DNA of 64,000 nt from DATJLY01 sp035604615 (GTDB lineage: Bacteria > Pseudomonadota > Alphaproteobacteria > ATCC43930 > CGMCC-115725): positions 1-64,000 of the forward strand of contig DATNID010000022.1 in assembly GCA_035604615.1 (NCBI GenBank), read 5' to 3'. Position numbers and translations under genes: made by a program. How positions within the stretch are numbered: position 1 is the first letter of the stretch; every line of letters begins with the position of its first letter. Positions 41,080 through 49,635 of the stretch are shown here, piece after piece. The notes below the pieces were generated by a model. That model was not told where the DNA came from, did no database searches, and saw only the letters and a program-made list of their open reading frames with translations.

Positions 41080-41388
41080 TCACGCCGCCTCGACATGGGC
41101 GCGGACGGCGCCGTCGTCGCGCACCCAGCCGTATTTGCGCACCGAGTCCACCATCTTGTCGAAGGCGGCCTGCCACTCGGCCGGCTGCGTTTGGCCCTGC
41201 CAGTGGCGCAGCGCTTCGGGCGAAACCCACGCCGTCTTGCCGTCGGGCTCGAGCGCGGCGACGCCTAGGAGCGCGCCGACGATGAAGTCGCGCCGCGCGC
41301 CCGGACGCTCGACCGCGATCTTGAAGCCTTTGAAATCGCTCTTCTCCCTGAGATCGACGGTTCCCTCGTGCGTGACCGCGATGATCAT
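41080..41388 (-). CDS. Small hypothetical protein
   Basis: 102 residues, soluble, not recognised. Opens MIIAVTHEGTVDLREKSDFK and contains DFIVGALLGVAALEPDGKTA and RHWQGQTQPAEWQAAFDKMV. ATG 41388 has GGGAG upstream, which argues for a real gene. It faces the cupin gene and is divergent from the ThDP gene with 69 bases between starts. Its Trp-rich C-terminal half suggests a compact binding domain; nothing more can be said. Confidence 0.55.
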   Translation of the reverse strand: MIIAVTHEGTVDLREKSDFKGFKIAVERPGARRDFIVGALLGVAALEPDGKTAWVSPEALRHWQGQTQPAEWQAAFDKMVDSVRKYGWVRDDGAVRAHVEAA

Positions 41389-41457
41389 GGCATGCTCCCT
41401 TTTCTGGCGGCGCGAGCCAACTCATAACATCCGCCGCCGAACTTGAGGAGGCGTCAA

Positions 41458-43002
41458 GTGAACGGAGCCGAAAGCCTGGCGCGCACGCTGGTGGCGAGCG
41501 GCGTGAATGTGTGCTTCACCAACCCCGGCACGTCGGAGATGCATTTCGTCGCCGCGCTCGACCGGGTCGAGGGCATTCGCTGCATCCTGGCGCTCTACGA
41601 GGGCGTGGTGACGGGCGCGGCCGACGGCTATGCGCGCATGACCGGCAAGCCCGCCTCGACGCTTCTTCATCTCGCGCCGGGCTTGGGCAACGGGCTCTCC
41701 AATCTCCACAACGCCAGCCGCGCGCGCTCAGCCCTGGTCAACATCATCGGCGACCATGCGACCTATCACAAGCAATACGACGCGCCGCTCAACGCCGACA
41801 TCGAGGGCATCGCGAAGGCCTATTCCAAGTGGCTGCGCACCTCGAAGAGCGCGCGCGAGGTGGCCGCCGACGGCGCCGAGGCGATCGCCGCCGCCCGCGC
41901 CAATAACGGCCAGATCGCGACCCTGATCCTGCCCGCCGACACCGCCTGGAACGAAGGCACGGGCGCCGCGCCGCCGGTGACGGTGCCGCCGACCGCTGCC
42001 GCCCCCTCCGAGGCGGTGGCGCGCGCGGCGGCGCTGCTGCGCGGCGGCAGAAAGACGGCGATCGTGCTCGGCGGCGCTTCGTTGCTGCGGCAAGGATTGA
42101 CCCTCGCCGGCCGCATCGCCGCGGCCACGGGCGCCGAGCTGCTCGCGCCCTATTCCGTGGGCCGCATCGAGCGCGGCGCGGGCCTGGTGCCGGTGGAGCG
42201 CATCCCCTACCCGGTGGACCAGGCGGTCGAGCGCCTCAAGCATCTGGCCAACGTGATCCTGGTGGGGGCGCCGGCGCCGGTCGCGTTCTTCGCCTATCCC
42301 GACAAGCCGAGCGTGGTGACGCCGGAAGGCTGCACCATCCACGTGCTGGCGCGGCCCGAGGAGGATCTGGTCGGCGCGCTCGAGGCGCTGTGCGCGGCGC
42401 TGGACGCGCGCCATGCCGAGCCCGCGCTGCAAAAGCGCGAGCGCACATCGGCGCCCGCGGGCGCCGTCACCTTGCCCGGGCTCGGCGCGGTGATCGCGTC
42501 GCTCCTGCCCGAGAACGTGATCGTGGTCGACGAATCGATCACCTCCGGCCGGGCGCTGCTGCCGATGACGCGCGCGGCGCCGCCGCACGACTGGCTGGCC
42601 AATACCGGCGGCTCGATCGGCATGGCGATGCCGGTCGCGGTTGGCGCCGCGATCGCCTGCCCCGACCGCAAGGTTCTGTGCCTCGAGGGCGACGGCAGCG
42701 GCATGTACACGCTCCAGGCGCTGTGGACCATGGCGCGCGAGGGGCTGAAAGTGACGACCGTGCTGTTCGCCAACCGCAGCTACGCCATCCTCAAGAACGA
42801 GCTGGCGCAGGTTGGCGCGGGCAATCCGGGCCGCCGCGCGCTCGACATGCTGGAGATCGGCCGGCCCGATCTCGACTGGGTCGGTCTCGCCCGCGCGATG
42901 GGCGTGCCCGCCGTCCGCGCCGACACGCTCGACGATTTGGCGCGCCACGTCAGCGCGGGGTTGGCGTCGGGCGGGCCGAGCCTCGTTGAGCTGGTGCTGT
43001 AA
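41458..43002 (+). CDS. Thiamine-diphosphate enzyme, acetolactate-synthase-like
   Basis: 514 aa with the three ThDP-enzyme domains. Catalytic Glu in ALYEGVVTGAADGYARMTGK (near 50), central domain KTAIVLGGASLLRQGLTLAG, and cofactor motif CLEGDGSGMYTLQALWTMAR with Asn at FANRSYAIL. Start GTG 41458 set by GAGGAGG at 41445-41451. Such proteins are labelled acetolactate synthase large subunit, but no ilvN-type regulatory subunit is near and the catabolic setting favours a decarboxylase or lyase (benzoylformate-decarboxylase-like). Substrate unknown. Confidence 0.85.
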   Translation: MNGAESLARTLVASGVNVCFTNPGTSEMHFVAALDRVEGIRCILALYEGVVTGAADGYARMTGKPASTLLHLAPGLGNGLSNLHNASRARSALVNIIGDHATYHKQYDAPLNADIEGIAKAYSKWLRTSKSAREVAADGAEAIAAARANNGQIATLILPADTAWNEGTGAAPPVTVPPTAAAPSEAVARAAALLRGGRKTAIVLGGASLLRQGLTLAGRIAAATGAELLAPYSVGRIERGAGLVPVERIPYPVDQAVERLKHLANVILVGAPAPVAFFAYPDKPSVVTPEGCTIHVLARPEEDLVGALEALCAALDARHAEPALQKRERTSAPAGAVTLPGLGAVIASLLPENVIVVDESITSGRALLPMTRAAPPHDWLANTGGSIGMAMPVAVGAAIACPDRKVLCLEGDGSGMYTLQALWTMAREGLKVTTVLFANRSYAILKNELAQVGAGNPGRRALDMLEIGRPDLDWVGLARAMGVPAVRADTLDDLARHVSAGLASGGPSLVELVL

Positions 43003-43013
43003 TCGTCAGGCTG

Positions 43014-43125
43014 AAACGCCGTGCGTCCTTCGACTGCGCTTCGCTCCGCTCAGGATGAGGAAAAAAATTCGACCTCATCCTGAGCGGAGCCCCGAAGGGG
43101 CGTAGTCGAAGGACGCACGGCGTTT
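43014..43125. repeat. Palindromic repeat element, copy 3 (perfect outer arms)
   Basis: Outer arms are a perfect 22-base inverted repeat (43014-43035 against 43104-43125), containing GTGCGTCCTTCGACT and its complement; inner arms GCTCCGCTCAGGATGAGG and CCTCATCCTGAGCGGAGC. It lies between two convergent stops (43002 and 43131) and could serve as a bidirectional transcription stop. Confidence 0.9.
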
Positions 43126-43130
43126 GCGCC

Positions 43131-43895
43131 TCAGTGAATCGTCTGGCCGCCGTCGACGATGATGGTGGCGCCGTGGACGAAGGACGCGGCTTCCGACAAA
43201 AGGAACGCGGCGACGTTGGCGATCTCGTCGCATTCGGCGAGCCGCTTCAGCATTACCATGTCCTCGGTCGGCGCGCGCGGCACGATGCCGCGGTCGAAAT
43301 AGGATTTGACCCGCGGCGACAAGGTGGGACCGGGGCACAGCGAATTCACGCGCAAATCGTTGGCGCCGTAATCGACCGCGAGCTGGCGGCTGAGATTCAC
43401 GACGCCGCCCTTGGCCGCGCAATAGACCGGCATGCGCGGATGGCCGATGACCCCGAAGGTCGAGGCGACGTTGACGATCGCCGGCTTCTTCGCCTTCAAG
43501 AGCAGCGGGATGAAGGCGCGGCACATGAAGAACACGCTGTCGAGATCGACCGCGACGATCTCGCGCCATTTCTCGGTCGAAAGCTCGTCGATCGACTTGA
43601 CGAAATTGTCGCCGGCGTTGTTGACGAGGCCGCGCAACCGCCCCCACTTTCGCTCGACGTCGTCGCGCAGGGCGGCGACCTGATTCTCGTCCGACACGTC
43701 GGCCACGAAGACCGCGGCGCTCGCGCCCTTCTCGCGCACCAGCGCCTCGGTCTCGCGCAGCTTCGCTTCGGTGCGGCCGACGATCATCAGGCTCGCGCCC
43801 AACTCCGCGAGCGCGGCGCAGCAGGCCTGGCCGATCCCGCTGCCGCCGCCGGTGACCAGCACCGGGTCGCCCGCGAACTGAAGCTCCTTGAGCAT
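43131..43895 (-). CDS. Short-chain dehydrogenase/reductase
   Basis: 254 aa: PVLVTGGGSGIGQACCAALA cofactor loop, LVNNAGDNFVKSIDELS, PAIVNVASTFGVIGHPRMPV with Ser, YCAAKGGVVNLSRQLAVDYG with Tyr/Lys, and the closing GATIIVDGGQTIH. No Asp after strand 2 but GRTEAKL, so NADP(H) is possible. Start ATG 43895 is eight bases from the end of the upstream binding-protein gene, so the two form an operon. Confidence 0.9.
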   Translation of the reverse strand: MLKELQFAGDPVLVTGGGSGIGQACCAALAELGASLMIVGRTEAKLRETEALVREKGASAAVFVADVSDENQVAALRDDVERKWGRLRGLVNNAGDNFVKSIDELSTEKWREIVAVDLDSVFFMCRAFIPLLLKAKKPAIVNVASTFGVIGHPRMPVYCAAKGGVVNLSRQLAVDYGANDLRVNSLCPGPTLSPRVKSYFDRGIVPRAPTEDMVMLKRLAECDEIANVAAFLLSEAASFVHGATIIVDGGQTIH

Positions 43896-43903
43896 CGCCG
43901 CCG

Positions 43904-45073
43904 CTATTTCAGCGGGCACTCCTGGTGATAGAGGTCCTGCCAATTCTCCGCCGCGGTCGCGATCAGCTTCTGGTAGAGCTGTCCCTTGTCGTCCTTCTCG
44001 ACCACGGTCGTGTACATGTTCACGATCGGGAAGTTGTTGTTGTTGAACTTGAAGGGTCCGCGCACCGACTGGAAATCGGCCTTCTTGAGCGCGGCATGGA
44101 GCGCGTCCTTGTCCTCGATCTTGCCGTGGATTGCGGCCACGGCGCTGTCGAGCAGGCTGTAGGCATCGAATTGCAGCGCCGAGAACACCGTGGGCCGCCG
44201 CCCGAACTTCTTGATGAATTCGGCGACGAACGCGTCGTTGGCGGGATTGTGGACCGAATAGGCCCAGCTTCCGGTCTGCTGGATGCCCAGCGCCGCGTCG
44301 CCGAGAGCGGGAAAGCTCATGTCGTTCGCGGTCGCGTCCTCGGAATAGATCGGGATCTTGCCTTGCAGTCCGGCCTGCGCGAACTGCTTCATGAAGGCGA
44401 TGCCGAGCCCGCCCGGATAGAAGATGAACAGCGCGTCCGGCTTGGCGTCGCGCACCTGCGCGATCTCGGCCGAGAAATCGAGCTGCGTCAGCGGCGTGTA
44501 GACGGGGCCGATGCCCTTGCCCTTGTAGGTGCGCATGGCGCCCTGGATCTTTTCCCAGCCGGCCTGGTAGTCGGCGCCCATGAAGTAGGCGGACTTGACG
44601 CCCGCGTTGTTCATCGCCTGGCCGACCGCGTCGTCCCAGTCCTCGTTCTCGAACGACACGAAGTAGGCGCCGGCGCGGCATTCCTTGCCGGCGAATTGCT
44701 GCAGGCCCGCGAGCGCGCCCACCACCGTGATGCCGGCGTCGAGATAGAGGCTGCGCACCGCGACGGTCGTGTTCGACGACATCAGGCCGGTGACGATGTC
44801 GACCTTGTCCTCGTCGATGAGCTTCGAGGCCTGCTGCACCGCCTGCGCCGGATCGGTCTTGTCGTCGACCGCGTAGATCGTGACCGGCACGCCGCCGAGC
44901 TTCTGGCCGTGCAGCTCGAGCGCCAGGTCGAGACCGCGCTTCATCTCCTCGCCGACGATGCCGAGGCTGCCGCTCATGCCGGCCTCGAAGCCGAGCTTGA
45001 TGCGGTCGGCCGCGTGCGCGTTTGCGGCCAGCGCGACGAGAGCGGCGGTGGACGCGAGCAAGGCGCGGTTCAT
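43904..45073 (-). CDS. Branched-chain-type ABC transporter substrate-binding protein 2
   Basis: LivK-like receptor, 389 aa. Signal peptide MNRALLASTAALVALAANAH cut at AHA-AD; then RIKLGFEAGMSGSLGIVGEE, VTIYAVDDKTDPAQAVQQAS, VDIVTGLMSSNTTVAVRSLY and FSALQFDAYSLLDSAVAAIH. The C-terminus FPIVNMYTTVVEKDDKGQLY resembles receptors for aromatic acids. Located with an SDR and opposite a VOC-type gene, so an aromatic or related ligand is plausible. No LivHMGF components in the window. Confidence 0.9.
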   Translation of the reverse strand: MNRALLASTAALVALAANAHAADRIKLGFEAGMSGSLGIVGEEMKRGLDLALELHGQKLGGVPVTIYAVDDKTDPAQAVQQASKLIDEDKVDIVTGLMSSNTTVAVRSLYLDAGITVVGALAGLQQFAGKECRAGAYFVSFENEDWDDAVGQAMNNAGVKSAYFMGADYQAGWEKIQGAMRTYKGKGIGPVYTPLTQLDFSAEIAQVRDAKPDALFIFYPGGLGIAFMKQFAQAGLQGKIPIYSEDATANDMSFPALGDAALGIQQTGSWAYSVHNPANDAFVAEFIKKFGRRPTVFSALQFDAYSLLDSAVAAIHGKIEDKDALHAALKKADFQSVRGPFKFNNNNFPIVNMYTTVVEKDDKGQLYQKLIATAAENWQDLYHQECPLK

Positions 45074-45176
45074 GGCGTTTCTCCCCGGAATTTGCGCCAT
45101 TGTTAACCGTCCCCGCCGGACCCGTCCAGGCACAAAGGGGCAGCGCGGCGGTGTCGCTGTCGCTGCACCGGCATCC

Positions 45177-45276
45177 TGCGTCCTTCGACTGCGCTCAGGA
45201 TGAGGAAAATCCTTTGTGGCATGAAGAAAAGTCCTCACCCTGAGCGGAGCCCGGAGGGCGTAGTCGAATGGGCGCA
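45177..45276. repeat. Palindromic repeat element, copy 4
   Basis: Left arm TGCGTCCTTCGACTGCGC TCAGGATGAGG is shortened (the middle GCTTCGCTCC is absent); right arm CCTCACCCTGAGCGGAGC then GGCGTAGTCGAATGGGCGCA. The central spacer is longer than in other copies. In the 273-base gap between the divergent binding-protein and VOC genes. Confidence 0.83.
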
Positions 45277-45346
45277 GGATGGCAGCGCCATTGTCGCGGG
45301 AGCGCGGCGGTGCGATAATCCACGTGCAACCCCCGAGGAGAGAGCG

Positions 45347-46153
45347 ATGTTCGCCAAGCTCAACCATCTCGCCATCGTCAGCGAGAACTATGCCTTGAGC
45401 GGCCGCTTCTACGAGGCGATGTTCGGCATGACGACCTCGTCGCGCGCCCGCCCCGAAAGCGCCGTCGTCGTGGCGGACGGCTATCTCGGGCTCAACATCA
45501 ATCCGCGCCGCGCCGGCCGGGCCGCCAGGCTCGACCATTTCGGCGTCGAGGTCGCGGATGTCGAAACCGTGTACGACCGCATGCGCAAGAAATATCCCAA
45601 GGTCGAGTGGCTGAAGCGGCCCTCGAACCGGCCCTTCGCCGGCATCACCACGCATGACCCGGACGGCAATTTGTTCGACCTGTCGCAGCGCGACATGGAC
45701 AACCGGCGCGACGTCTATGTCGAGATGGACGGCGCGCACGAGCGGCACATCAATCATTTCGCGCTCCGCACCATGAACCCCGACGCGCTCGCCGAATTCT
45801 ATCGCGACGTGCTCGAGCTCGAGCCGCGCAACCGGGCCGAGGGCGACCGCAATCATTATCTCAGCGACGGCCACATCACGCTGGTGATCATGCCCTGGCA
45901 CATCACCGACTATGCCGACACCGGCATCTCCTCGCCTGCGCTCGAGCATATCGGTTTCACGGTCGAGAGCGTGGCCAAGTTCAACGCCGACATGGAGCGC
46001 GTGGTCTCCGCCAACCCGTCGCTCGCGCCCCAGCCGGTCGGAACCGGGCCCGAAGGCAAGGCGCGGCTCGAGCTGGCGCGGCGCAGCTGTCCCTTATGCC
46101 AGCACCATCTCGCCGATATCGACGGCGTGATGCTGTCGGTCGCGGAGCAATAG
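45347..46153 (+). CDS. VOC-family (extradiol-dioxygenase-like) protein
   Basis: 268 aa with two vicinal-oxygen-chelate modules: KLNHLAIVSENYALSGRFYE (domain 1) and HINHFALRTMNPDALAEFYR (domain 2), with second metal-type His in RLDHFGVEVAD and PALEHIGFTVE. The third ligand, a Glu near the C-terminus of each module in ring-cleaving enzymes, is not obvious, so dioxygenase activity is uncertain. An odd C-terminal CPLCQHH follows. ATG 45347 is preceded by GAGGAGAG. Seven bases ahead of the NitT/TauT-type binding protein. Confidence 0.82.
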   Translation: MFAKLNHLAIVSENYALSGRFYEAMFGMTTSSRARPESAVVVADGYLGLNINPRRAGRAARLDHFGVEVADVETVYDRMRKKYPKVEWLKRPSNRPFAGITTHDPDGNLFDLSQRDMDNRRDVYVEMDGAHERHINHFALRTMNPDALAEFYRDVLELEPRNRAEGDRNHYLSDGHITLVIMPWHITDYADTGISSPALEHIGFTVESVAKFNADMERVVSANPSLAPQPVGTGPEGKARLELARRSCPLCQHHLADIDGVMLSVAEQ

Positions 46154-46159
46154 CGGCGC

Positions 46160-47119
46160 ATGCGGCTTCTGCCGGTCGCGCTCGCCGCAGCGGCCGCGCT
46201 CGGAGTCTTGGTCTCGGGCGGGGTTGGGGCCGAGCCGCTGCGGGTCGGCAAGGGCTCGCCGCAATCCTTCTCGCTGGTGCCGGTCGATGTCGGTGTCGCT
46301 TCCGGCATCTTCGCGCGTAACGGGCTCGACATCGAGATCGTCAACTTCCAGGGCGGCGCGCGGCTGCACCAGGGCGTGGCCGCGGGCGCCGTCGACATCG
46401 CCGTCGGCAGCGGGCCCGAGCTGGCCTTCGTCGCCAAGGGCGCGCCCGAGATCGCGGTCGCCGAAGTCGCCGGACCGCCGCTCTATCTCGGCATCGTCGT
46501 GCTCAAGGACGGCCCGGCCCAGACGGTCGAGGCGCTGCGCGGGCAGAAGATCGGCGTCTCGAGCGTCGGCTCGATCAGCTATTGGGTGGCGGTGGAACTG
46601 GCGCGCGCCAAGGGCTGGGGCGCCGACGGCATCACGCCCGTGTCGCTCGGCGGCAATTTCGCGGCGCGCATCGCTGCCCTCAAGATCGGCGCGGTCGCGG
46701 CCAGCGTCGATGCAACGGTGGAGGGATTCCAGCTCGAGGAGAAGCACGAGGGGCGGCTGCTCATTCCGGTCTCGGACTACATCAAGGACTTCGTCACCGG
46801 CGCGCTGTTCGCGTCGAACAAGCTGGTGCATGACGATCCCGGCGCGGTGCGGCGCTTCATCGCCGCCTGGTTCGAGACGATCGCCTATATGCGCGCCCAC
46901 AAGGACGAGACGACGCGGATCGCGCGCGGCCTTAGCGGCGTCGACGAGAGCGTCGAGAGCCGCGAATACGACCTCGTCATGCCGATGTATACCGACGACG
47001 GCCGCTTCGACGCCAAGGGCCTCGCCGTGCTGCAGCGCTCGTTCGTCGACATGAAGCTGCTCGAGTCCGAGCCCGACATGGCGCCGCTCTACACCGAGGC
47101 GTTCCTGCCGAAGCGGTGA
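46160..47119 (+). CDS. NitT/TauT-type ABC transporter substrate-binding protein (paralog 2)
   Basis: 319 aa; signal peptide MRLLPVALAAAAALGVLVSG cut at VGA-EPL. Paralogous to the gene at 17404: PLRVGKGSPQSFSLVPVDVG, NGLDIEIVNFQGGARLHQGV, and FETIAYMRAHKDETTRIARG match block for block, and both close with an F/YVDMxLLExEPDM segment. It lies between a VOC-type gene and an amidase gene, with gaps of 6 and 17 bases. Ligand may be an aromatic amide or acid; inference only. Confidence 0.88.
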   Translation: MRLLPVALAAAAALGVLVSGGVGAEPLRVGKGSPQSFSLVPVDVGVASGIFARNGLDIEIVNFQGGARLHQGVAAGAVDIAVGSGPELAFVAKGAPEIAVAEVAGPPLYLGIVVLKDGPAQTVEALRGQKIGVSSVGSISYWVAVELARAKGWGADGITPVSLGGNFAARIAALKIGAVAASVDATVEGFQLEEKHEGRLLIPVSDYIKDFVTGALFASNKLVHDDPGAVRRFIAAWFETIAYMRAHKDETTRIARGLSGVDESVESREYDLVMPMYTDDGRFDAKGLAVLQRSFVDMKLLESEPDMAPLYTEAFLPKR

Positions 47120-47136
47120 GAAAGGGAGGAGACGCC

Positions 47137-48486
47137 ATGCCATCCATCAGCGCGGCGACCGGCACCGTGCTCGAGCTTGCCGCCGCGCTTGCCGAGGGCC
47201 GCACTTCGAGCCGCGCGCTGGTCGAGGAGGCGCTCGCCCGGATCGACGATCCGGCGACCTATATCGAGATCTACGATCACGCGCGCGATGCCGCCGACGC
47301 GCAGGACACGCTGCGTCGCGCGGGATACGTCGCCTCGCCGCTGGCGGGCCTTCCGGTCTCGATCAAGGACCTGTTCGACGTCGCGGGCGAGCGCACGCGC
47401 GCGGGCTCCAAGGCCTTGGACGACGCGCCGCCGGCGGCGCGCGACGCCGCCATCGTCGCCCGCCTGAAGCGCGCCGGCGCGGTGCTGGTGGGCCGCACCA
47501 ACATGACCGAGTTCGCCTTCTCCGGGGTCGGCATCAACCCGCATTACGGCACGCCCGGCAATCCCTTCGACAAGGCGCGCATCCCCGGCGGCTCGTCGTC
47601 GGGCGCGGCGGTGGCGGCCAGGACCGGCTCCTGCGTCGTCGCGATCGGCACCGACACCGGCGGCTCGGTGCGCATCCCGGCGGCGCTGTGCGGTCTCGCC
47701 GGGTTCAAGCCGACGCAGGCCCGCGTGCCGCGCGACGGCGCGCTGCCGCTCTCGACGACGCTCGACTCCGTGGGCCCACTCGCCCGCAGCGTCGCCTGCT
47801 GCGCCATCGCCGATGCCGTGCTTGCGGGCGAGGAGCCGGTGTTGCCGCCGGCGATCGCGGCCGCGGGGCTGCGGCTCGCCGTGCCGCAGACGGTGATGCT
47901 CGACGCCATGGACGAGACCGTCGCAAGCGCCTTCGCCCGCGCGCTCACGACGCTGTCGCGCCACGGCGCGCGCATCACCGAGCTGCCGCTCGCCGAACTG
48001 GCCGAGTACGCCGCGATCAACGCGACCGGCGGCTTCTCCGCGGCCGAGGCTTTCGCCTGGCATCGCGCTCTGCTGGCGCGCCGCGGCGCCGACTACGACC
48101 CGCGCGTCCGGGTCCGGATCGAGCGCGGCAGCGCCATGTCCGCCGCCGATTATGTCGCGCTCACCGCCGAGCGAACGCGTTTCATCGAAACGATCAATCT
48201 GCGTACATCCGCGTTCGACGCGCTGATCTGCCCCACCGTGCCGATCGCCGCGCCGCTGCTCGCCGCCTTCGCCGCGGACGCCGATTATGCGCGCCTCAAC
48301 CTGCTGATCCTGCGCAACCCGTCGATCGTGAATTTCCTCGACCGCTGCGCCGCCACGGTGCCGATCGAGCGCGACGGCGAGGCGCCGGTCGGGCTCATGG
48401 TGGTGGGCCGCAACGGCGAGGACCGGCGGCTTCTCGCCATCGCACGCGGCCTCGAGACAGCGCTCACCGACGCGAACATAACATGA
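47137..48486 (+). CDS. Amidase signature family hydrolase
   Basis: Ser-cisSer-Lys amidase of 449 residues. Lys in PVSIKDLFDVAGERTRAGSK, the Gly/Ser-rich strand IPGGSSSGAAVAARTGSC with the cis-Ser, and nucleophile Ser in IGTDTGGSVRIPAALCGLAG. ATG 47137 follows AAGGGAGGAGACGCC; a GTG at 47116 adds seven residues and ignores that site. Ends four bases from the convergent DUF2794 gene. Cleaves an amide, possibly of the compound bound by the preceding receptor. Confidence 0.9.
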   Translation: MPSISAATGTVLELAAALAEGRTSSRALVEEALARIDDPATYIEIYDHARDAADAQDTLRRAGYVASPLAGLPVSIKDLFDVAGERTRAGSKALDDAPPAARDAAIVARLKRAGAVLVGRTNMTEFAFSGVGINPHYGTPGNPFDKARIPGGSSSGAAVAARTGSCVVAIGTDTGGSVRIPAALCGLAGFKPTQARVPRDGALPLSTTLDSVGPLARSVACCAIADAVLAGEEPVLPPAIAAAGLRLAVPQTVMLDAMDETVASAFARALTTLSRHGARITELPLAELAEYAAINATGGFSAAEAFAWHRALLARRGADYDPRVRVRIERGSAMSAADYVALTAERTRFIETINLRTSAFDALICPTVPIAAPLLAAFAADADYARLNLLILRNPSIVNFLDRCAATVPIERDGEAPVGLMVVGRNGEDRRLLAIARGLETALTDANIT

Positions 48487-48489
48487 ACA

Positions 48490-48852
48490 TTAATGGCGGC
48501 CCTCGCCGTCGAGCACGACCGTTATTGGCCCCAGCGCACGCAGCAGGGTCGGCATGACCTCGCCCAGCGACGCGCCGCTGGCGAGGCGCCGCCGCCCCTG
48601 CAGCAGTGCATAATCGCCTTGCCGCGCGGTGCCGGGCGCGGCCTTGACGACGGTGTAGAGCGGGCTCTCGTTGGTGTCGCGGAAGACCGAAAACAGCGCC
48701 CCCGATTCGTGCTGGCCGATGGCGTAGTCGCGCCATTCGCCGCGCGCCACCTGGCGGCTATAGAGCGACAGGAGCTGGTTGAGCTCGGGCCGGGTGAAAA
48801 AGATGCGCCTGTGCCTGCGGCGATAATCTGCGAGGCGGACCAGCGTGCTCAT
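48490..48852 (-). CDS. DUF2794 family protein
   Basis: 120 aa, conserved in alphaproteobacteria and of unknown role. Blocks: FFTRPELNQLLSLYSRQVAR, GEWRDYAIGQHESGALFSVF, SPLYTVVKAAPG. ATG 48852, divergent from the yfgM-like gene with a 141-base gap. Very basic N-terminus (RLADYRRRHRR). Confidence 0.88.
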   Translation of the reverse strand: MSTLVRLADYRRRHRRIFFTRPELNQLLSLYSRQVARGEWRDYAIGQHESGALFSVFRDTNESPLYTVVKAAPGTARQGDYALLQGRRRLASGASLGEVMPTLLRALGPITVVLDGEGRH

Positions 48853-48993
48853 CGGCGCCAGTTTTTCTCATTTCCGTCACGAGGTCCAGGGGCAAGGTGA
48901 CGGGAAGAAGCGGCGGCCGGCGAGGCTTGGCGCGCCGTATCATGGCCGCTATGGTAGCGGCCCCCGCGTCGAGGGCCGCACCGGAGTCAGTTA

Positions 48994-49635
48994 TTGAGCG
49001 ACATCTTCCGCGAAATCGACGAGGAGCTGCGGCGCGACAATTGGCTCAAGCTGTGGCAGCGCTACGGCAAGTATGTAATAGCGCTGGCGGTCGTGGCGGT
49101 GGCGGCGACCGCGCTCGTCGTCGGCTGGCGTGAATACCAGCTGCGCCAGCGCCAGGCGGAGGGCGTGCGCTATGCCGCCGCGCTCGATCTCGCCCAGCGC
49201 GGCAAGGACAAGGACGCAGCCGACGCCTTTGCCGCCGTGGCGCAGAATTCCAAGGCAGGCCGCGCCATCCTCGCGCGCTTCGAGGAAGCGGCGCTCGACA
49301 CCAAGAGCGGCGATGGCGACAGCGCGCTTGCGATCTATGACGCGATCGCCAAGGACGGCGCGGCCGATCGCACCTATCGCGACCTCGCGACTCTGCTGGC
49401 CGCGCGGATCGAGATGACCAAGAATCCGAAGGGCGCGGCCGACCGGCTGCAGCCGCTTACCGATGCCGCCAATCCCTGGCATGCGACCGCGCTCGAGCTG
49501 AGCGCCGTCGCCGCACTGCAGCAGGGCGACAAGGCCGGCGCGCGCGCCCTGTATCAGCGCCTCGCCGACGATCTTGCCGCGCCGCAAGGCGCGCGCGCTC
49601 GCGCCGCCGAGATGGTCGCGGCGCTCGGCCAATGA
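48994..49635 (+). CDS. YfgM-like TPR membrane protein
   Basis: 213 aa with one membrane helix (YVIALAVVAVAATALVVGW, residues 27-45), a short cytoplasmic N-terminus with the family opening IFREIDEELRRDNWLKLWQR, and a periplasmic helical-repeat domain. In E. coli YfgM is an accessory of the SecYEG/PpiD translocon and chaperone network. TTG start 48994 with GGAG seven bases upstream; no in-frame ATG nearby. The stop overlaps the bamB ATG as ATGA. The yfgM-bamB-der order is conserved across proteobacteria. Confidence 0.88.
   Translation: MSDIFREIDEELRRDNWLKLWQRYGKYVIALAVVAVAATALVVGWREYQLRQRQAEGVRYAAALDLAQRGKDKDAADAFAAVAQNSKAGRAILARFEEAALDTKSGDGDSALAIYDAIAKDGAADRTYRDLATLLAARIEMTKNPKGAADRLQPLTDAANPWHATALELSAVAALQQGDKAGARALYQRLADDLAAPQGARARAAEMVAALGQ

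Noticed and set aside
41458..43002. Assignment as biosynthetic acetolactate synthase IlvB
   Set aside because: No regulatory subunit or branched-chain biosynthesis gene is near, and the surroundings are catabolic; only the ThDP family is supported.
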